Positions 49,601 through 59,720 of a DNA stretch of 64,000 nt are shown here, piece after piece. Under the pieces are notes generated by a model. It was not told the DNA's origin, did no database searches, and was given only the letters and a program-made list of their open reading frames with translations. Source of the stretch: Diorhabda sublineata. Lineage: Eukaryota; Arthropoda; Insecta; Coleoptera; Chrysomelidae. The position numbers and the translations under genes are program-made. Every line of letters begins with the position of its first letter. The stretch's first letter is position 1. The stretch is taken from assembly GCF_026230105.1 (NCBI RefSeq), contig NC_079483.1:10409312-10473311 (forward strand). Reading direction: 5' to 3'.

Positions 49601-51160
49601 GGGGTAGAGGCCAGTACAAATGTAGAAAAGTGGATAGAGAATAAATAATTAAACAGAATACACTGGAAACAACGTTATAAGTGCTGGTAAATAAATCTAC
49701 AAAACAGTTGAAATATTCAAAACCCAAAGATACCAAGTGAAAAAGTATAGAAAGAAACATGAAATCCAAAAAAGCTAATATAGCAAAGAGAAGAAAAGTG
49801 ACAAAATAATTTTAGATAAACGATTAATAAAAATTGAAGAATACGATAAATTTATGAAAAAAAAAACAAAATTCAATCGTAAAGAAAAAAATACATTGAA
49901 AAATAAGACCGATAGATTCATGGGACTATACAATTTAACTTCTGAGCTGGGTCTTCTCCCTGCCTTAATAGAGCTAATTCAAACGTCTCCTGGACTCAGG
50001 GATGGCACTACATATGAAGCTAGCGCGAAAAAACCCCCTCAAAAGTTTTGGTAGTCCCTTTTAGACTAGAAAATGAGAACTAAATTCTATCTAGCTTATA
50101 ATAAAGATACGACTGTTAGATATTTATTAAAAAGAAGAATGATAGAATGTGGGGCGATAAGATTCAGCTTCTTAGCTGGGTCTTCTTCCAATTTTACTGA
50201 TAAAGCTAACTCCAAAGTTTCCTCTAGTTAGGGATGTAACTTGATATGAAGCTAGCGCGGAAAAACGTCCTTATGGTTGTCCTTGTAGAAGTAGGAAAGA
50301 AAAACGAAATTCAACATAGTAAAAATATAATACGAGTATTATTTATCTATGAAAAAAATAATGACGAAAGTCTGATATCAGTATGGATATTCCTTTAGAG
50401 CAAGAGTGGAGAAAAAAATCTTGCAAAGAAAAAAGTTGAGAGAGCTATTTATATTAAGTTTAATTGTTTTTTGGAATATTCTCCATCCAGATTAATACAC
50501 TTCTCCTAACGTTCCTACATTCACTTCATTTATTTTATTTTATTATCTTCTTCTATTACTTTTTTTTATTTTCCTGGATCTTTTCCTTTTTATAGGTCTT
50601 CCTTATTATTATGTTCGCAGTTGTCTGGATATTCTTGAAACGAAAATGCTTAATGCAGTTTAAAGGTCAAAATGTTCATACTATTTTATCCGTACTTCCC
50701 CAAAACAAAACTAAATTGGTATGTACAATGAAAATGAGTGAAGAAAGAACGGCTGGAGAATCAGAAAACATCAATAAGAGATCAAGAAGATATGGAATAG
50801 TCAAGATACAGGCAATAGAACGAAATATAGGAATTATTTGAGCTTGAGAGAAATACGTTGAATTCAAGACGGAGTTCTAAATAGACATAAGGACGAATCA
50901 AGTAAAAGAAAATCAATTTTACGATAAAATCAAGAAGAGTTATGTATACTTACAATTTTTTAGCTAATATAGTTGCTTTCTTTTTCGATATTTTATTATG
51001 ATTACAAATTGTAACAGCAGGAAAGTCGTAATGCCAAATAGGATAATTATTGCTGTCTGTAACTGTGATCATAGGGTAATTTTGAACATTAGTGTAGGCT
51101 AACGAAAATAACGTTAAAGCAGTTAATAATGCTAATAAGCAAATAGTTATCCAAAAACAT
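37633..51160 (-). CDS. Pickpocket-type DEG/ENaC sodium channel, eight exons, N-terminal exon missing
   Basis: Exons 51160-50954, 49483-49169, 47518-47392, 45425-45146, 43299-43237 (63 bp), 42259-42088, 39182-39076 and 37808-37633 join in frame at every border (about 480 aa). DEG/ENaC channels are trimeric, two-span, amiloride-type sodium channels; insect pickpockets act in touch, taste and pheromone sensing. Exon 1 has TM1 (CFWITICLLALLTALTLFSL) and the signature FPAVTICN. Exon 2 has APTCEDFLVKCIWKG and YGYCCSFN. Exon 3 has GCTHETGLELLV. Exon 4 has VLIHSPYTIPDW and the cysteine block KRCxW-type KCWYSHERN...YNFNNCMVECRMN...CHCVPFFF. The micro-exon has ARLCNLKDVKCL. Exon 6 has GNCNCLPDCQTIDY. 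Exon 7 has SVIRIYFND and RFNWHSL. The last exon has TM2 with the GxS filter (GGLLGLSMGFSLISAMEIVY). The intracellular N-terminal exon was not found. Introns hold Harbinger, mariner and LINE relics. Confidence 0.93.
38160..38480 (-). mobile_element. Mariner transposase fragment in a channel-gene intron
   Basis: Minus strand reads ARGIIFIDYLEKGKTINGEY then YANLLQPLSEEIKQKQPNLA and KKKVLFYQDNAPAHT at about 38180-38320. This is a typical mariner core with the YQDNAPAHT catalytic box, preceded by degraded sequence (QRKQRPFHLQARTW) to about 38480. It lies between the last two exons of the DEG/ENaC gene. Confidence 0.8.
39264..40797 (+). mobile_element. PIF/Harbinger element with both genes, internally deleted
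   Basis: Terminal inverted repeats of about 65 bp, starting GGCGGCTACAGACGTAACTGC on the left and mirrored on the right (GCAGTTACGTCTGTAGCCGCC), bound a 1.53-kb element. The transposase begins at ATG 39395 (SSSDDDDALVLVANKE, then DWLKRRKTYSHI) and resumes at 39570-40034 with DANYRFDFGTNGLVSDGGVL, TYVFVADDAFPV and RARQIVENVLGILAVRFKVF. The block in between, with the first catalytic aspartate, is lost. The partner gene runs on minus at about 40630-40270: a MADF/Myb-like protein (PCLWRVK then a stop, INSFRTNHRREKKKVEG, SLWYYHLFDFLGDQETP). It sits in the channel intron, 80 bp upstream of the acceptor of exon 39182-39076. A 3-bp TTA-type target duplication is imperfect (TTG/TTA). Confidence 0.88.
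40270..40640 (-). pseudogene. Harbinger accessory MADF/Myb-like DNA-binding protein, one stop
   Basis: The second gene of the Harbinger element, running opposite to the transposase. After a start near 40640 the frame reads LLEDFIRVSQSQPCLWRVK, has a TAA stop at about 40500, then continues MLLEKYRLIDANAYKEAVVK, KINSFRTNHRREKKKVEG and SLWYYHLFDFLGDQETP. In intact elements this protein binds the terminal repeats and helps bring the transposase into the nucleus. Confidence 0.75.
41280..41400 (-). mobile_element. Mariner C-terminal fragment
   Basis: Minus strand gives KTQPTKVLNQLIEEEFQHSF followed by QQWEQCMEKVSRHGQ, matching the FxxxFxxWxxRMxKCIxxxG tail of mariner transposases. It is not obviously connected to other fragments. 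Confidence 0.5.
42500..43080 (-). mobile_element. R1-like LINE reverse-transcriptase fragment
   Basis: Minus strand near 42900-43010 reads GVLQGSVLGSFL, then MYNGLLKLILPEEVNFLAFV and ND, resembling GVPQGSxLGPxLWNxMYDGLLRLxLPxGVxxxAFADD of R1-clade elements (catalytic ADD reads VND). It lies between the 63-bp exon and the next exon of the channel gene. Confidence 0.6.
45600..46080 (-). mobile_element. LINE reverse-transcriptase C-terminal fragment
   Basis: Minus strand at 45960-46020 reads GVPQGSVLGPLLYATRCF, a fusion of the palm box with later sequence. It continues LNSIQKKAVRLIGDLELT, a LINE thumb motif, and, across frames, WAMNTEFAYRNTEIYR. Part of the palm has been deleted. In a channel-gene intron. 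Confidence 0.6.
47911..48243 (-). other. 110-codon open frame of uncertain origin
   Basis: A minus-strand frame in an intron of the channel gene. FKSDIKYLVVTFVQRRTKPE resembles the KYLGVTLDxRL segment of LINE reverse transcriptases, so it is probably LINE debris. The hydrophobic stretch LIPFILWSFITYLLV is not explained. No other family was recognised. Confidence 0.3.
49900..50290 (+). repeat. Two-copy tandem repeat of about 232 bp
   Basis: GAGCTGGGTCTTCTCCCTGC at 49944 and TAGCTGGGTCTTCTTCCAAT at 50176 start related blocks. Each is followed by a (T)AGAGCTAA-like stretch, an AGGGATG motif and ATGAAGCTAGCGCGRAAAAA. The two copies lie in the first observed intron of the channel gene. Confidence 0.75.
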
Positions 51161-51835
51161 CTGAAACAAAATAATTTAAGCTTCTTTATTTAAATTCAAT
51201 TAAAGATTTGTGATGATGACAATGAAGTGAGTCGATCGAAACGACTGTTGTCCTCTAACCTATATGGAGGACAATAAGAGGCTAAGTTCATTTAGACTAA
51301 GAAGTAGATTTAACATGACTAACTCAAATGAGATCAGATTATGTTTGGAATACCCGGTAACATTATACAGTTTACCTCGCATATAATGGTATAGCCGGTG
51401 TATTTGTTTATAGTGTGCGTGAGAGGTGCTAATCTCAATTTTAGTAACCCGGAGCATTACCGTGAGAATCCGGAATTTCCCACTTTCTTACATTCGATTA
51501 ATTTCGAACAACTATTTTTTCACAAAACTACATGAAATTTCCTAGAAATTGAGACCTAAATAATTATTTTTTCGGGTTTGTATCCAAAGTTACTAGAATA
51601 TTAGAAGGTGCTAGAACACCAGCTACGTCATTATGTTTACATTTTCTATATTTTTATGTTAAATAGAACCTCACTAACATTATGTTCGAGTTATGAGGAT
51701 GTGTGTTATATCTATTATTCTAGTAACCTTGTTTGTATCGACCTGACGCTGTGTCATTTCTGCTTCTAGGAATTCATACATGTTCTCCACAACCAGCTGA
51801 TGTTGCCGAATGAAGAAAGATAATTATTGTAATAG
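51161..51835. other. Region upstream of the first found channel exon
   Basis: The missing N-terminal exon, which should encode the HG-containing cytoplasmic segment, was looked for on the minus strand and not found here. No other feature. Confidence 0.4.
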
Positions 51836-51839
51836 TTAT

Positions 51840-52690
51840 TATATGACGGTTGCTACTTAACTTTTGAGAAATAAAAGTAGATATTTATAATTGTGTATGC
51901 CTTATTTGTTTTCCAAAATGTTCTTCATTGAGATCAACACATTTTTGCGTGCGTTTGAACCAATTGTCGAAGCATTGAGGCAATCGCTTCTTCAAGTGCA
52001 GAAAAACGTTGACCTCGCAATTTATTTTCAACTTGCCGAAAATAAGATGAAATCATTGGGTACAAAACAAGAACTGCACGGCGGATGACCCATAAATTCG
52101 ATGTATTGACCGTTCAAAAACGTTTTCGTTTGAACTGATGTGTGAGAGCTTGTTGCATTGTAGTAGTGAAGAATAATTCGTCTTCTGTGATTGGTTTCCC
52201 TGATGTTTTCGAACACTTTTGGTAAACATAAGGTGGAGTATCATTCAGAATTGACCTTCTACGTTGCTCCAATGGAACGGTGGTGACATGTACTGTTATT
52301 CCGAACACAAAACAGGCGACCATTTGTTGTATTTGGCTCGTCTTTGTTTGCACCAATAGACACTTGCTTTTTTCAAAATGATTGTCAAATTATGCGGTAA
52401 TCAACATGAATAAATCTTTTTATCTTTTTACAGCAAATTATTCATGCAATATGCGAGTGGAACTGATGCCCAAGTATGACACAACAGTCGATTATGGACG
52501 ACTCACGAAACTCATCCTGTAGTGAAGTGCGACCACGATTGAATTCGGAAGATCAGCGAAACACATTGGGTCAAGATGGTGCTTCATCACCAAAAGTCGA
52601 AGCGAGTTGATCGGCATACCGATATTGGTTTAATCCACATTGAAAGCCATAAAAAATGACAATATGTTCTGAGTACGTTCACCAATAGCA
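51840..52690 (-). mobile_element. Mariner fragment, second copy of the family at 9000
   Basis: Begins at 51843 with a terminal-repeat-like ACGGTTGCTACTTAACTTTT and reads on minus FLNGQYIEFMGHPP (matching FLNSQNIELKGHPP of the first copy) and IRETNHRRRIILHYYNA, where the catalytic HDNA has decayed. Frames break several times. The upper end near 52380-52480 matches parts of the third copy around 60960. Confidence 0.75.
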
Positions 52691-52699
52691 AAATCAGTG

Positions 52700-53680
52700 T
52701 TGCCATATCTCAGAACTTCAATAGCAGTCTCGTAAGCTGCTTACTTATTTTCAGGCTATTTTTTTTTAGCAACTACGAAAATATCGTCCAAGAAAACGAA
52801 AGAAAATTCTGGAACTCTTAATATCAATATTTAGAGTTGCCGCATCGTGATTTTTGATTTCCCATTTAAATTATACAGGGATTTTTTTTATTTTAACGAA
52901 TTATTGTGTTTGAGTATCTGTTTATGAATACTTGACCTTTTTGAAGGTCATCTATTTACCATATAGATTAACATAGATTTGTCTTTGTGTCTTTTTTGGG
53001 AGATGCGTCCATTTTCTTTCACAATATTGTGATGGCTGCTATGGATTACTTATAGCAATTGATATGTTTATCTTAAAATAGCCAATAGCAAACTTGATTT
53101 AAATCCAATATAGCACATTTAAAATGATATTTTAAAATAACTTTGGCAACTTGTATTTGTCCGAATAAGCAAGAAATAGATCACGATGCTCTTTTGAACT
53201 GCGAACACTTTCCAAAACTTATAAGCTTAGAAGTTAACCTCGACTAACGCAAGTTATAACAGCTTCAGAAGATACTACGCTTATTCAATTTTAGTAGACT
53301 TTTAAATTTTTTTGTATTTTGTCCCTAATTTTTATATAATTCTTCAAGATTAATTGAAAATAAATATATTATAGTGAGAGATTATTATATATTATTATTT
53401 ATTATTATAATTATCTTTATCATCTGCATATTTTTTATTTCTATTAGGTAACCTTAAAAATTCATAGGCTGACACTTAGATGGCACTACTGCAGATGATT
53501 TTTAGTTAGCTCCAGCTTTCGTAAGTTACGTGTATAAACTTGACAGCTGTCATACTATTACTCTTCAAGTTATAGCATTTCGAGTGAAGCAACTTTTGTT
53601 AGTTTGAAAAAAATGGTTTAAAACAAATTTTGTTTTTATGAAAAATTTTATTTCACAAAAAAATTGAAGACAAGGCTTCA
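52700..53680. other. Gene-free AT-rich stretch
   Basis: No gene or repeat that I can support between two mariner relics. Confidence 0.4.
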
Positions 53681-53689
53681 CTAGATAAA

Positions 53690-54250
53690 CATAATTAGGA
53701 CTTTGTTCTAGAAAAATCAACCGTTGAGAAGAAGTTTGCTAAGTTTAAACAAGGTGAAATCACCACCGTGGACGAAACCATAAACAATGTCCACAAAATA
53801 GTTTTTTACAATCCTGAAGTGAAGCTAAGAACCTGAAGATATCAAAGAATTGCGTTGGATATGTTCGGAATGAATATTTGTGTATGCGAAAGCTCACTCT
53901 GGAGTTCAATCAATAGTCGATATCGACTATAAAAACCTTAAATGGCAATTATTGCGTTGCGTTATTGGCTTTTTGAAGGAGAAAATTGCCGAAAACTGCT
54001 CTCTTTAAAGAAGAAGAAGAAGAAAGGGCTGCTTCATCAAGACAATCCAACGTCCTGGTAATCAATGAAAACGTTGACAAAATTGCATGGATTAGGTTTC
54101 GAATTGCTTCCATATCCACTATATTCTCTAGATCTATCGCCTGACGAATTTTTCCTATTCTTAAATTCAAAAGGCTGCTCGTTGAACAGAAACATCGCGC
54201 CAATGAAGATGTTAACACAGAAACTGGAACCTAATTTGAGGTTAAGCACA
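53690..54250 (+). mobile_element. Mariner relic, another lineage
   Basis: Plus strand: STVEKKFAKFKQGEITTVDE then a helix-turn-helix-type stretch at 53720-53850. After degraded sequence, GLLHQDNPTSW (the HQDNAPxH box) at 54029, LHGLGFELLPYPLYSLDLSP then DEFFLF and MKMLTQKLEP. The order of mariner blocks is kept but the middle is shortened. An AAGAAG tract (54006-54025) precedes the catalytic box. Confidence 0.75.
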
Positions 54251-54699
54251 AATCATATTATACATCATCAAAAAATTATATGAGTTATATCGCCATAGGA
54301 GGCAATTATTTTGAATAATTAAATGAAATTCTATATAAAAGGAATGTTTTCTATTACGGAATTAAATATTATTATTAGATTAGATGTCGTTTACCGAGTA
54401 GAAGGCACTTTCCAATAAATTGTCTTCAAATTATTGTGAAATGTGGGAAAAGATGATATCGATTTGATTCCAATTGGCAAGTGATTGTGCATTTATTTGC
54501 ATTGTAAAATATTGAGCTCTTAACTAATTCTGTTGTTGTTGTGTTGTTGCAGTGGAATGAATCAACATTTTTTATTGTAAGCCTATCAGCTCCAGATGAG
54601 TATTTATTTTTGATGTCATCAATTGCACTGTGAAGCTCTGCTCAAACTACGAGCATTAAGAAGAAACTGTGCAAGTTAAAGAATTTGATAAATTTTTGG

Positions 54700-54910
54700 C
54701 TACATTCACAAAGTAATTATTGAGGTTATCAAGTGAAGCAGAGATGAAGAAGCCTTATTTCTCAGATAATTCACAATGGGCCATGTTTCTTTAGAAACAT
54801 TACGAGAATTGGCGAATCTCCTGTTATAATAAATATCTTTGGCAGCTTTTATTGTCTTATGATAATTTTTTCTGTATAGTTTCACGTAATTTTGAAGATG
54901 ACACATATAA
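54700..54910 (-). mobile_element. LINE linker fragment
   Basis: Minus strand: LYRKNYHKTIKAAKDIYYNR, then NVSKETWPIVNYLRNKAS. This is the stretch between endonuclease and reverse transcriptase in Jockey/CR1-type elements (YxxxLRxxIxxAKxxYY...xxSKxTWxxIN). Confidence 0.7.
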
Positions 54911-55282
54911 ATGTCTGATACAAAACTGAATTACTGAAACTCACCTTTCTAAAAATGTTCTTTTTGGAAGAACTATGAATTTGTATCCATGTAAAGCCGT
55001 GCTTAAGCAAAATTGTTTTATTTCCGCTTTAAACATTGTTCACGGTAATACAAAAATATAGTTTCCTGTAATCTGTTATTAATATTCGTAGAATTTCTAT
55101 TCACATTCACATTAAATCGTATTTCATTTACATTTAAAGCAATTTATGGCGTTTTTTATTATGAAATCGATAATATAGTTCACCGTATTCTTTATTTTGA
55201 GTATAGGAACAAGTAATTATAATTTTATTCATTAGTACTACAGTGTTTTCAGGAAGACGAAGTTCAAATAAATATATTTCGT

Positions 55283-55336
55283 AGACTCCGGAAGTGTGTA
55301 GAAGTCCAAGGTGCCCACTTCGAACGTTTACTATGA
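55283..55336 (+). mobile_element. DDE transposase C-terminal tail
   Basis: Plus strand reads RKCVEVQGAHFERLL followed by a stop. It nearly equals the tail at 14870-14915 (minus). Only this piece is recognisable here. Confidence 0.55.
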
Positions 55337-55489
55337 TTTCTTCTTTAATTTTATTTGATAAGTTAAGACTAACCAAATACTTCTACATTTCAATTTTTTC
55401 CTTATGTAACACGATGTTCGACAGTATGCAGATCAATTAGAAGTGTTTTAATACCTGTATATATTTTCAATAAATAATTACAATTCATT

Positions 55490-58400
55490 ATCGATCATAT
55501 CACTTAAAATAGTGGTTAGATATCAAAATTTGGAAAAATAATTGACAAAAAACAGTCCGATGGCCTCAACACCTTAGAATTTAGAGGGGTACTACTCTAT
55601 GTTTTTAGCTTAACATTGAGTACGGCTAGTTAAACAAAATGGTGGTCTGATGTTGCGAGATTTTATATTTATTCTTTTAATGGAGATGGATTGTTTGAGT
55701 TTTCACGAGTTTTTCTATTGGATGTGTTCAGAAATTATCGATGTAATCGCTTAAAATAGTGGTCAGATATCAAAATTTGGAAAAATAATTGACAAAAAAC
55801 AGTCCGATGGCCTCAACACCTTAGAATTTAGAGGGGTACTACTCTATGTTTTTAGCTTAACATTGACTACGGCTAGTTAAACAAAATGGTGGTCTGAAGT
55901 TGCGAGATTGTATATTTATTCTTTTAATTGTGATGGATTGTTTGAGTTTTCATGAGTTTTTCTATTGGATGTGTTCAGAAATTATCGATGTATTCGCTTA
56001 AAATAGTGGTTAGATATCAAAATTTGGAAAAATAATTGACAAAAAACAGTCCGATGGCCTCAACACCTTAGAATTTAGAGGGGTACTACTCTATGTTTTT
56101 AGCTTAACATTGACTACGGCTAGTTAAACAAAATGGTGGTCTGAAGTTGCGAGATTGTATATTTATTCTTTTAATTGTGATGGATTGTTTGAGTTTTCAT
56201 GAGTTTTTCTATTGGATGTGTTCAGAAATTATCGATGTATTCGCTTAAAATAGTGGTTAGATATCAAAATTTGGAAAAATAATTGACAAAAAACAGTCCG
56301 ATGGCCTCAACACCTTAGAATTTAGAGGGGTACTACTCTATGTTTTTAGCTTAACATTGAGTACGGCTAGTTAAACAAAATGGTGGTCTGAAGTTGCCAG
56401 ATTTTATATTTATTCTTTTAATGGTGATGGATTGTTTGAGTTTTCACGAGTTTTTCTATTGGATGTGTTCAGAAATTATCGATGTAATCGCTTAAAATAG
56501 TGGTCAGATATCAAAATTTGGAAAAATAATTGACAAAAAACAGTCCGATGGCCTCAACACCTTAGAATTTAGAGGGGTACTACTCTATGTTTTTAGCTTA
56601 ACATTGACTACGGCTAGTTAAACAAAATGGTGGTCTGAAGTTGCGAGATTGTATATTTATTCTTTTAATTGTGATGGATTGTTTGAGTTTTCATGAGTTT
56701 TTCTATTGGATGTGTTCAGAAATTATCGATGTAATCGCTTAAAATAGTGGTCAGATATCAAAATTTGGAAAAATAATTGACAAAAAACAGTCCGATGGCC
56801 TCAACACCTTAGAATTTAGAGGGGTACTACTCTATGTTTTTAGCTTAACATTGACTACGGCTAGTTAAACAAAATGGTGGTCTGAAGTTGCGAGATTGTA
56901 TATTTATTCTTTTAATTGTGATGGATTGTTTGAGTTTTCACGAGTTTTTCTATTGGATGTGTTCAGAAATTATCGATGTAATCGCTTAAAATAGTGGTTA
57001 GATATCAAAATATGGAAAAATAATTGACAAAAAACAGTCCGATGGCCTCAACACCTTAGAATTTAGAGGGGTACTACTCTATGTTTTTAGCTTAACATTG
57101 AGTACGGCTAGTTAAACAAAATGGTGGTCTGAAGTTGCCAGATTTTATATTTATTCTTTTAATGGTGATGGATTGTTTGAGTTTTCACGAGTTTTTCTAT
57201 TGGATGTGTTCAGAAATTATCGATGTAATCGCTTAAAATAGTGGTCAGATATCAAAATTTGGAAAAATAATTGACAAAAAACAGTCCGATGGCCTCAAAA
57301 CCTTAGAATTTAGAGGGGTACTACTCTATGTTTTTAGCTTAACATTGACTACGGCTAGTTAAACAAAATGGTGGTCTGAAGTTGCGAGATTGTATATTTA
57401 TTCTTTTAATTGTGATGGATTGTTTGAGTTTTCACGAGTTTTTCTATTGGATGTGTTCAGAAATTATCGATGTAATCGCTTAAAATAGTGGTTAGATATC
57501 AAAATTTGGAAAAATAATTGACAAAAAACAGTCCGATGGCCTCAACACCTTAGAATTTAGAGGGGTACTACTCTATGTTTTTAGCTTAACATTGACTACG
57601 GCTAGTTAAACAAAATGGTGGTCTGAAGTTGCGAGATTGTATATTTATTCTTTTAATTGTGATGGATTGTTTGAGTTTTCACGAGTTTTTCTATTGGATG
57701 TGTTCAGAAATTATCGATGTAATCGCTTAAAATAGTGGTTAGATATCAAAATTTGGAAAAATAATTGACAAAAAACAGTCCGATGGCCTCAACACCTTAG
57801 AATTTAGAGGGGTACTACTCTATGTTTTTAGCTTAACATTGACTACGGCTAGTTAAACAAAATGGTGGTCTGAAGTTGCGAGATTGTATATTTATTCTTT
57901 TAATTGTGATGGATTGTTTGAGTTTTCACGAGTTTTTCTATTGGATGTGTTCAGAAATTATCGATGTAATCGCTTAAAATAGTGGTCAGATATCAAAATT
58001 TGGAAAAATAATTGACAAAAAACAGTCCGATGGCCTCAACACCTTAGAATTTAGAGGGGTACTACTCTATGTTTTTAGCTTAACATTGACTACGGCTAGT
58101 TAAACAAAATGGTGGTCTGAAGTTGCGAGATTGTATATTTATTCTTTTAATTGTGATGGATTGTTTGAGTTTTCACGAGTTTTTCTATTGGATGTGTTCA
58201 GAAATTATCGATGTAATCGCTTAAAATAGTGGTTAGATATCAAAATTTGGAAAAATAATTGACAAAAAACAGTCCGATGGCCTCAACACCTTAGAATTTA
58301 GAGGGGTACTACTCTATGTTTTTAGCTTAACATTGACTACGGCTAGTTAAACAAAATGGTGGTCTGAAGTTGCGAGATTGTATATTTATTCTTTTAATTG

Positions 58401-58715
58401 TGATGGATTGTTTGAGTTTTCACGAGTTTTTCTATTGGATGTGTTCAGAAATTATCGATGTAATCGCTTAAAATAGTGGTTAGATATCAAAATTTGGAAA
58501 AATAATTGACAAAAAACAGTCCGATGGCCTCAACACCTTAGAATTTAGAGTGGTACTACTTTATGTTCTAAGCTTAACACTGAGTACGGCTAGTTTTAAA
58601 CAAAATGGTGGTCTGAAGTTGCGAGATTTTTCATTTATTCTTTCTATTGTGATGGATTTTTTGAATCCTCACGAGTTTTTCCATTAGATGTATTCAGAAA
58701 TTATTTATCTAATGG
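55490..58715. repeat. Satellite array: 13 tandem copies of a 247-bp monomer
   Basis: The motif TTAAAATAGTGG recurs at 55504, 55751, 55998, 56245, 56492, 56739, 56986, 57233, 57480, 57727, 57974, 58221 and 58468, exactly 247 bp apart each time. Inner copies differ at only a few positions. The last copy is clearly more diverged (about 58545-58715). Marker variants (GAGTACGG versus GACTACGG; AGATTTTAT versus AGATTGTAT; AATGGTG versus AATTGTG) recur every third monomer in copies 1, 4 and 7, pointing to a 741-bp higher-order unit at the 5' side. Copies 9-12 are nearly uniform. No open frame or transposase is present within the unit. Confidence 0.97.
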
Positions 58716-59519
58716 TATCAAAGTATTGATATGAGAAAAAAACGGAGTTATATTATTTGCGCTTTAAGATGGCGATCCTGCAACTTCTTTTTGTATTTAT
58801 ATCAATGATCTTCCATATCGGTAGATCGGTTATATGGTATGTAGATAGGGGGATAGGGTTAGGGAAGTATCATTATAATAACAGTTTTTATTGCAAATAA
58901 TCTATAATATAGAGTGATATTAAATATACTTATTGATGAACGAATAAAAGAAAATGTATCTTATATCATTCTATGATATCTGTATTTATATCATACACAC
59001 TCAAATGAAAACAGCATAGGAACTATACACACCGTATCAAAATTTTATTCTATCGCTGAAACTTATTGAATATGTCACGCAAAGTATAAAATAATTGACG
59101 ATTCATTAATTACACGATGATAAAAAAGCTCATCAAAAATATTCAATAGTTTTGTGCTAATTATTATTTAAGTATGCACGTTGAGTGGAAATAAATGGTG
59201 TAAATTCATAAATCCATCCACTTTGTACGGTACATCGCAGCAAATTGTGCAGAGCATAGAATTTTTTACGAACTCGTTCACGACATGGGCCGTGAATACG
59301 GTCCTATTTGGTTATAATGGAACCACACTGAATCGTTTGATGTTTGTCGGCGCTTTTGGTGTATTTTTTTTAAAAACAGTAGCGAGTTGTCCATGTTATT
59401 TTAGTTTAGAACTAATTTCTAGAAACGTCTTTTACTTTATTTGTTTCGTTCGTTCACTTTCTAGAATTCTATAAATGTCGTTGCTGATATAAAATCGAGC
59501 ATGTTTAACGGTACGAAAT
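58716..59519. other. Gene-free stretch beyond the satellite
   Basis: No supported gene. A 97-codon frame at 59181-59474 has no recognisable domain. Confidence 0.35.
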
Positions 59520-59720
59520 ACAAAACCAACTTGTGAATTTAAATAAATTAGTCAAGTATTAGTGATAAGCTGATGATTATAAAGGGTAGTTGATTGTAGT
59601 GTAAGTGTTTAAGAAATAGTATAACTAAATAAGAAAAACATCAACGTCATAGTTTGCTGTTAAATTCCAGTTTTGTTATAATAAATGTGTTTTTATTGAT
59701 CTAATTGGCGCTGTCAGTAG
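59520..59720 (+). mobile_element. LTR-like end with a primer-binding-site-like motif
   Basis: A stretch similar to 32750-32965 ends with TTATAATAAATG (possible polyadenylation signal) and TTGATCTAA. It is followed at 59704 by ATTGGCGCTGTCAGTAGGAT, which resembles the tRNA-primer-binding region (TGGCGC...GTAGGAT) just inside the left LTR of some Ty3/gypsy elements. No gag, pol or right LTR was recognised in the next kilobases. Confidence 0.4.

Noticed and set aside
55490..58715. Regular 247-bp repeats as a CRISPR-like array
   Set aside because: Whole units repeat head to tail with no unique spacers, and the sequence is eukaryotic. It is a satellite.
59181..59474. 97-codon plus-strand frame as a gene
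   Set aside because: No domain, no recognisable family and no supporting splice sites. Such lengths arise by chance here.
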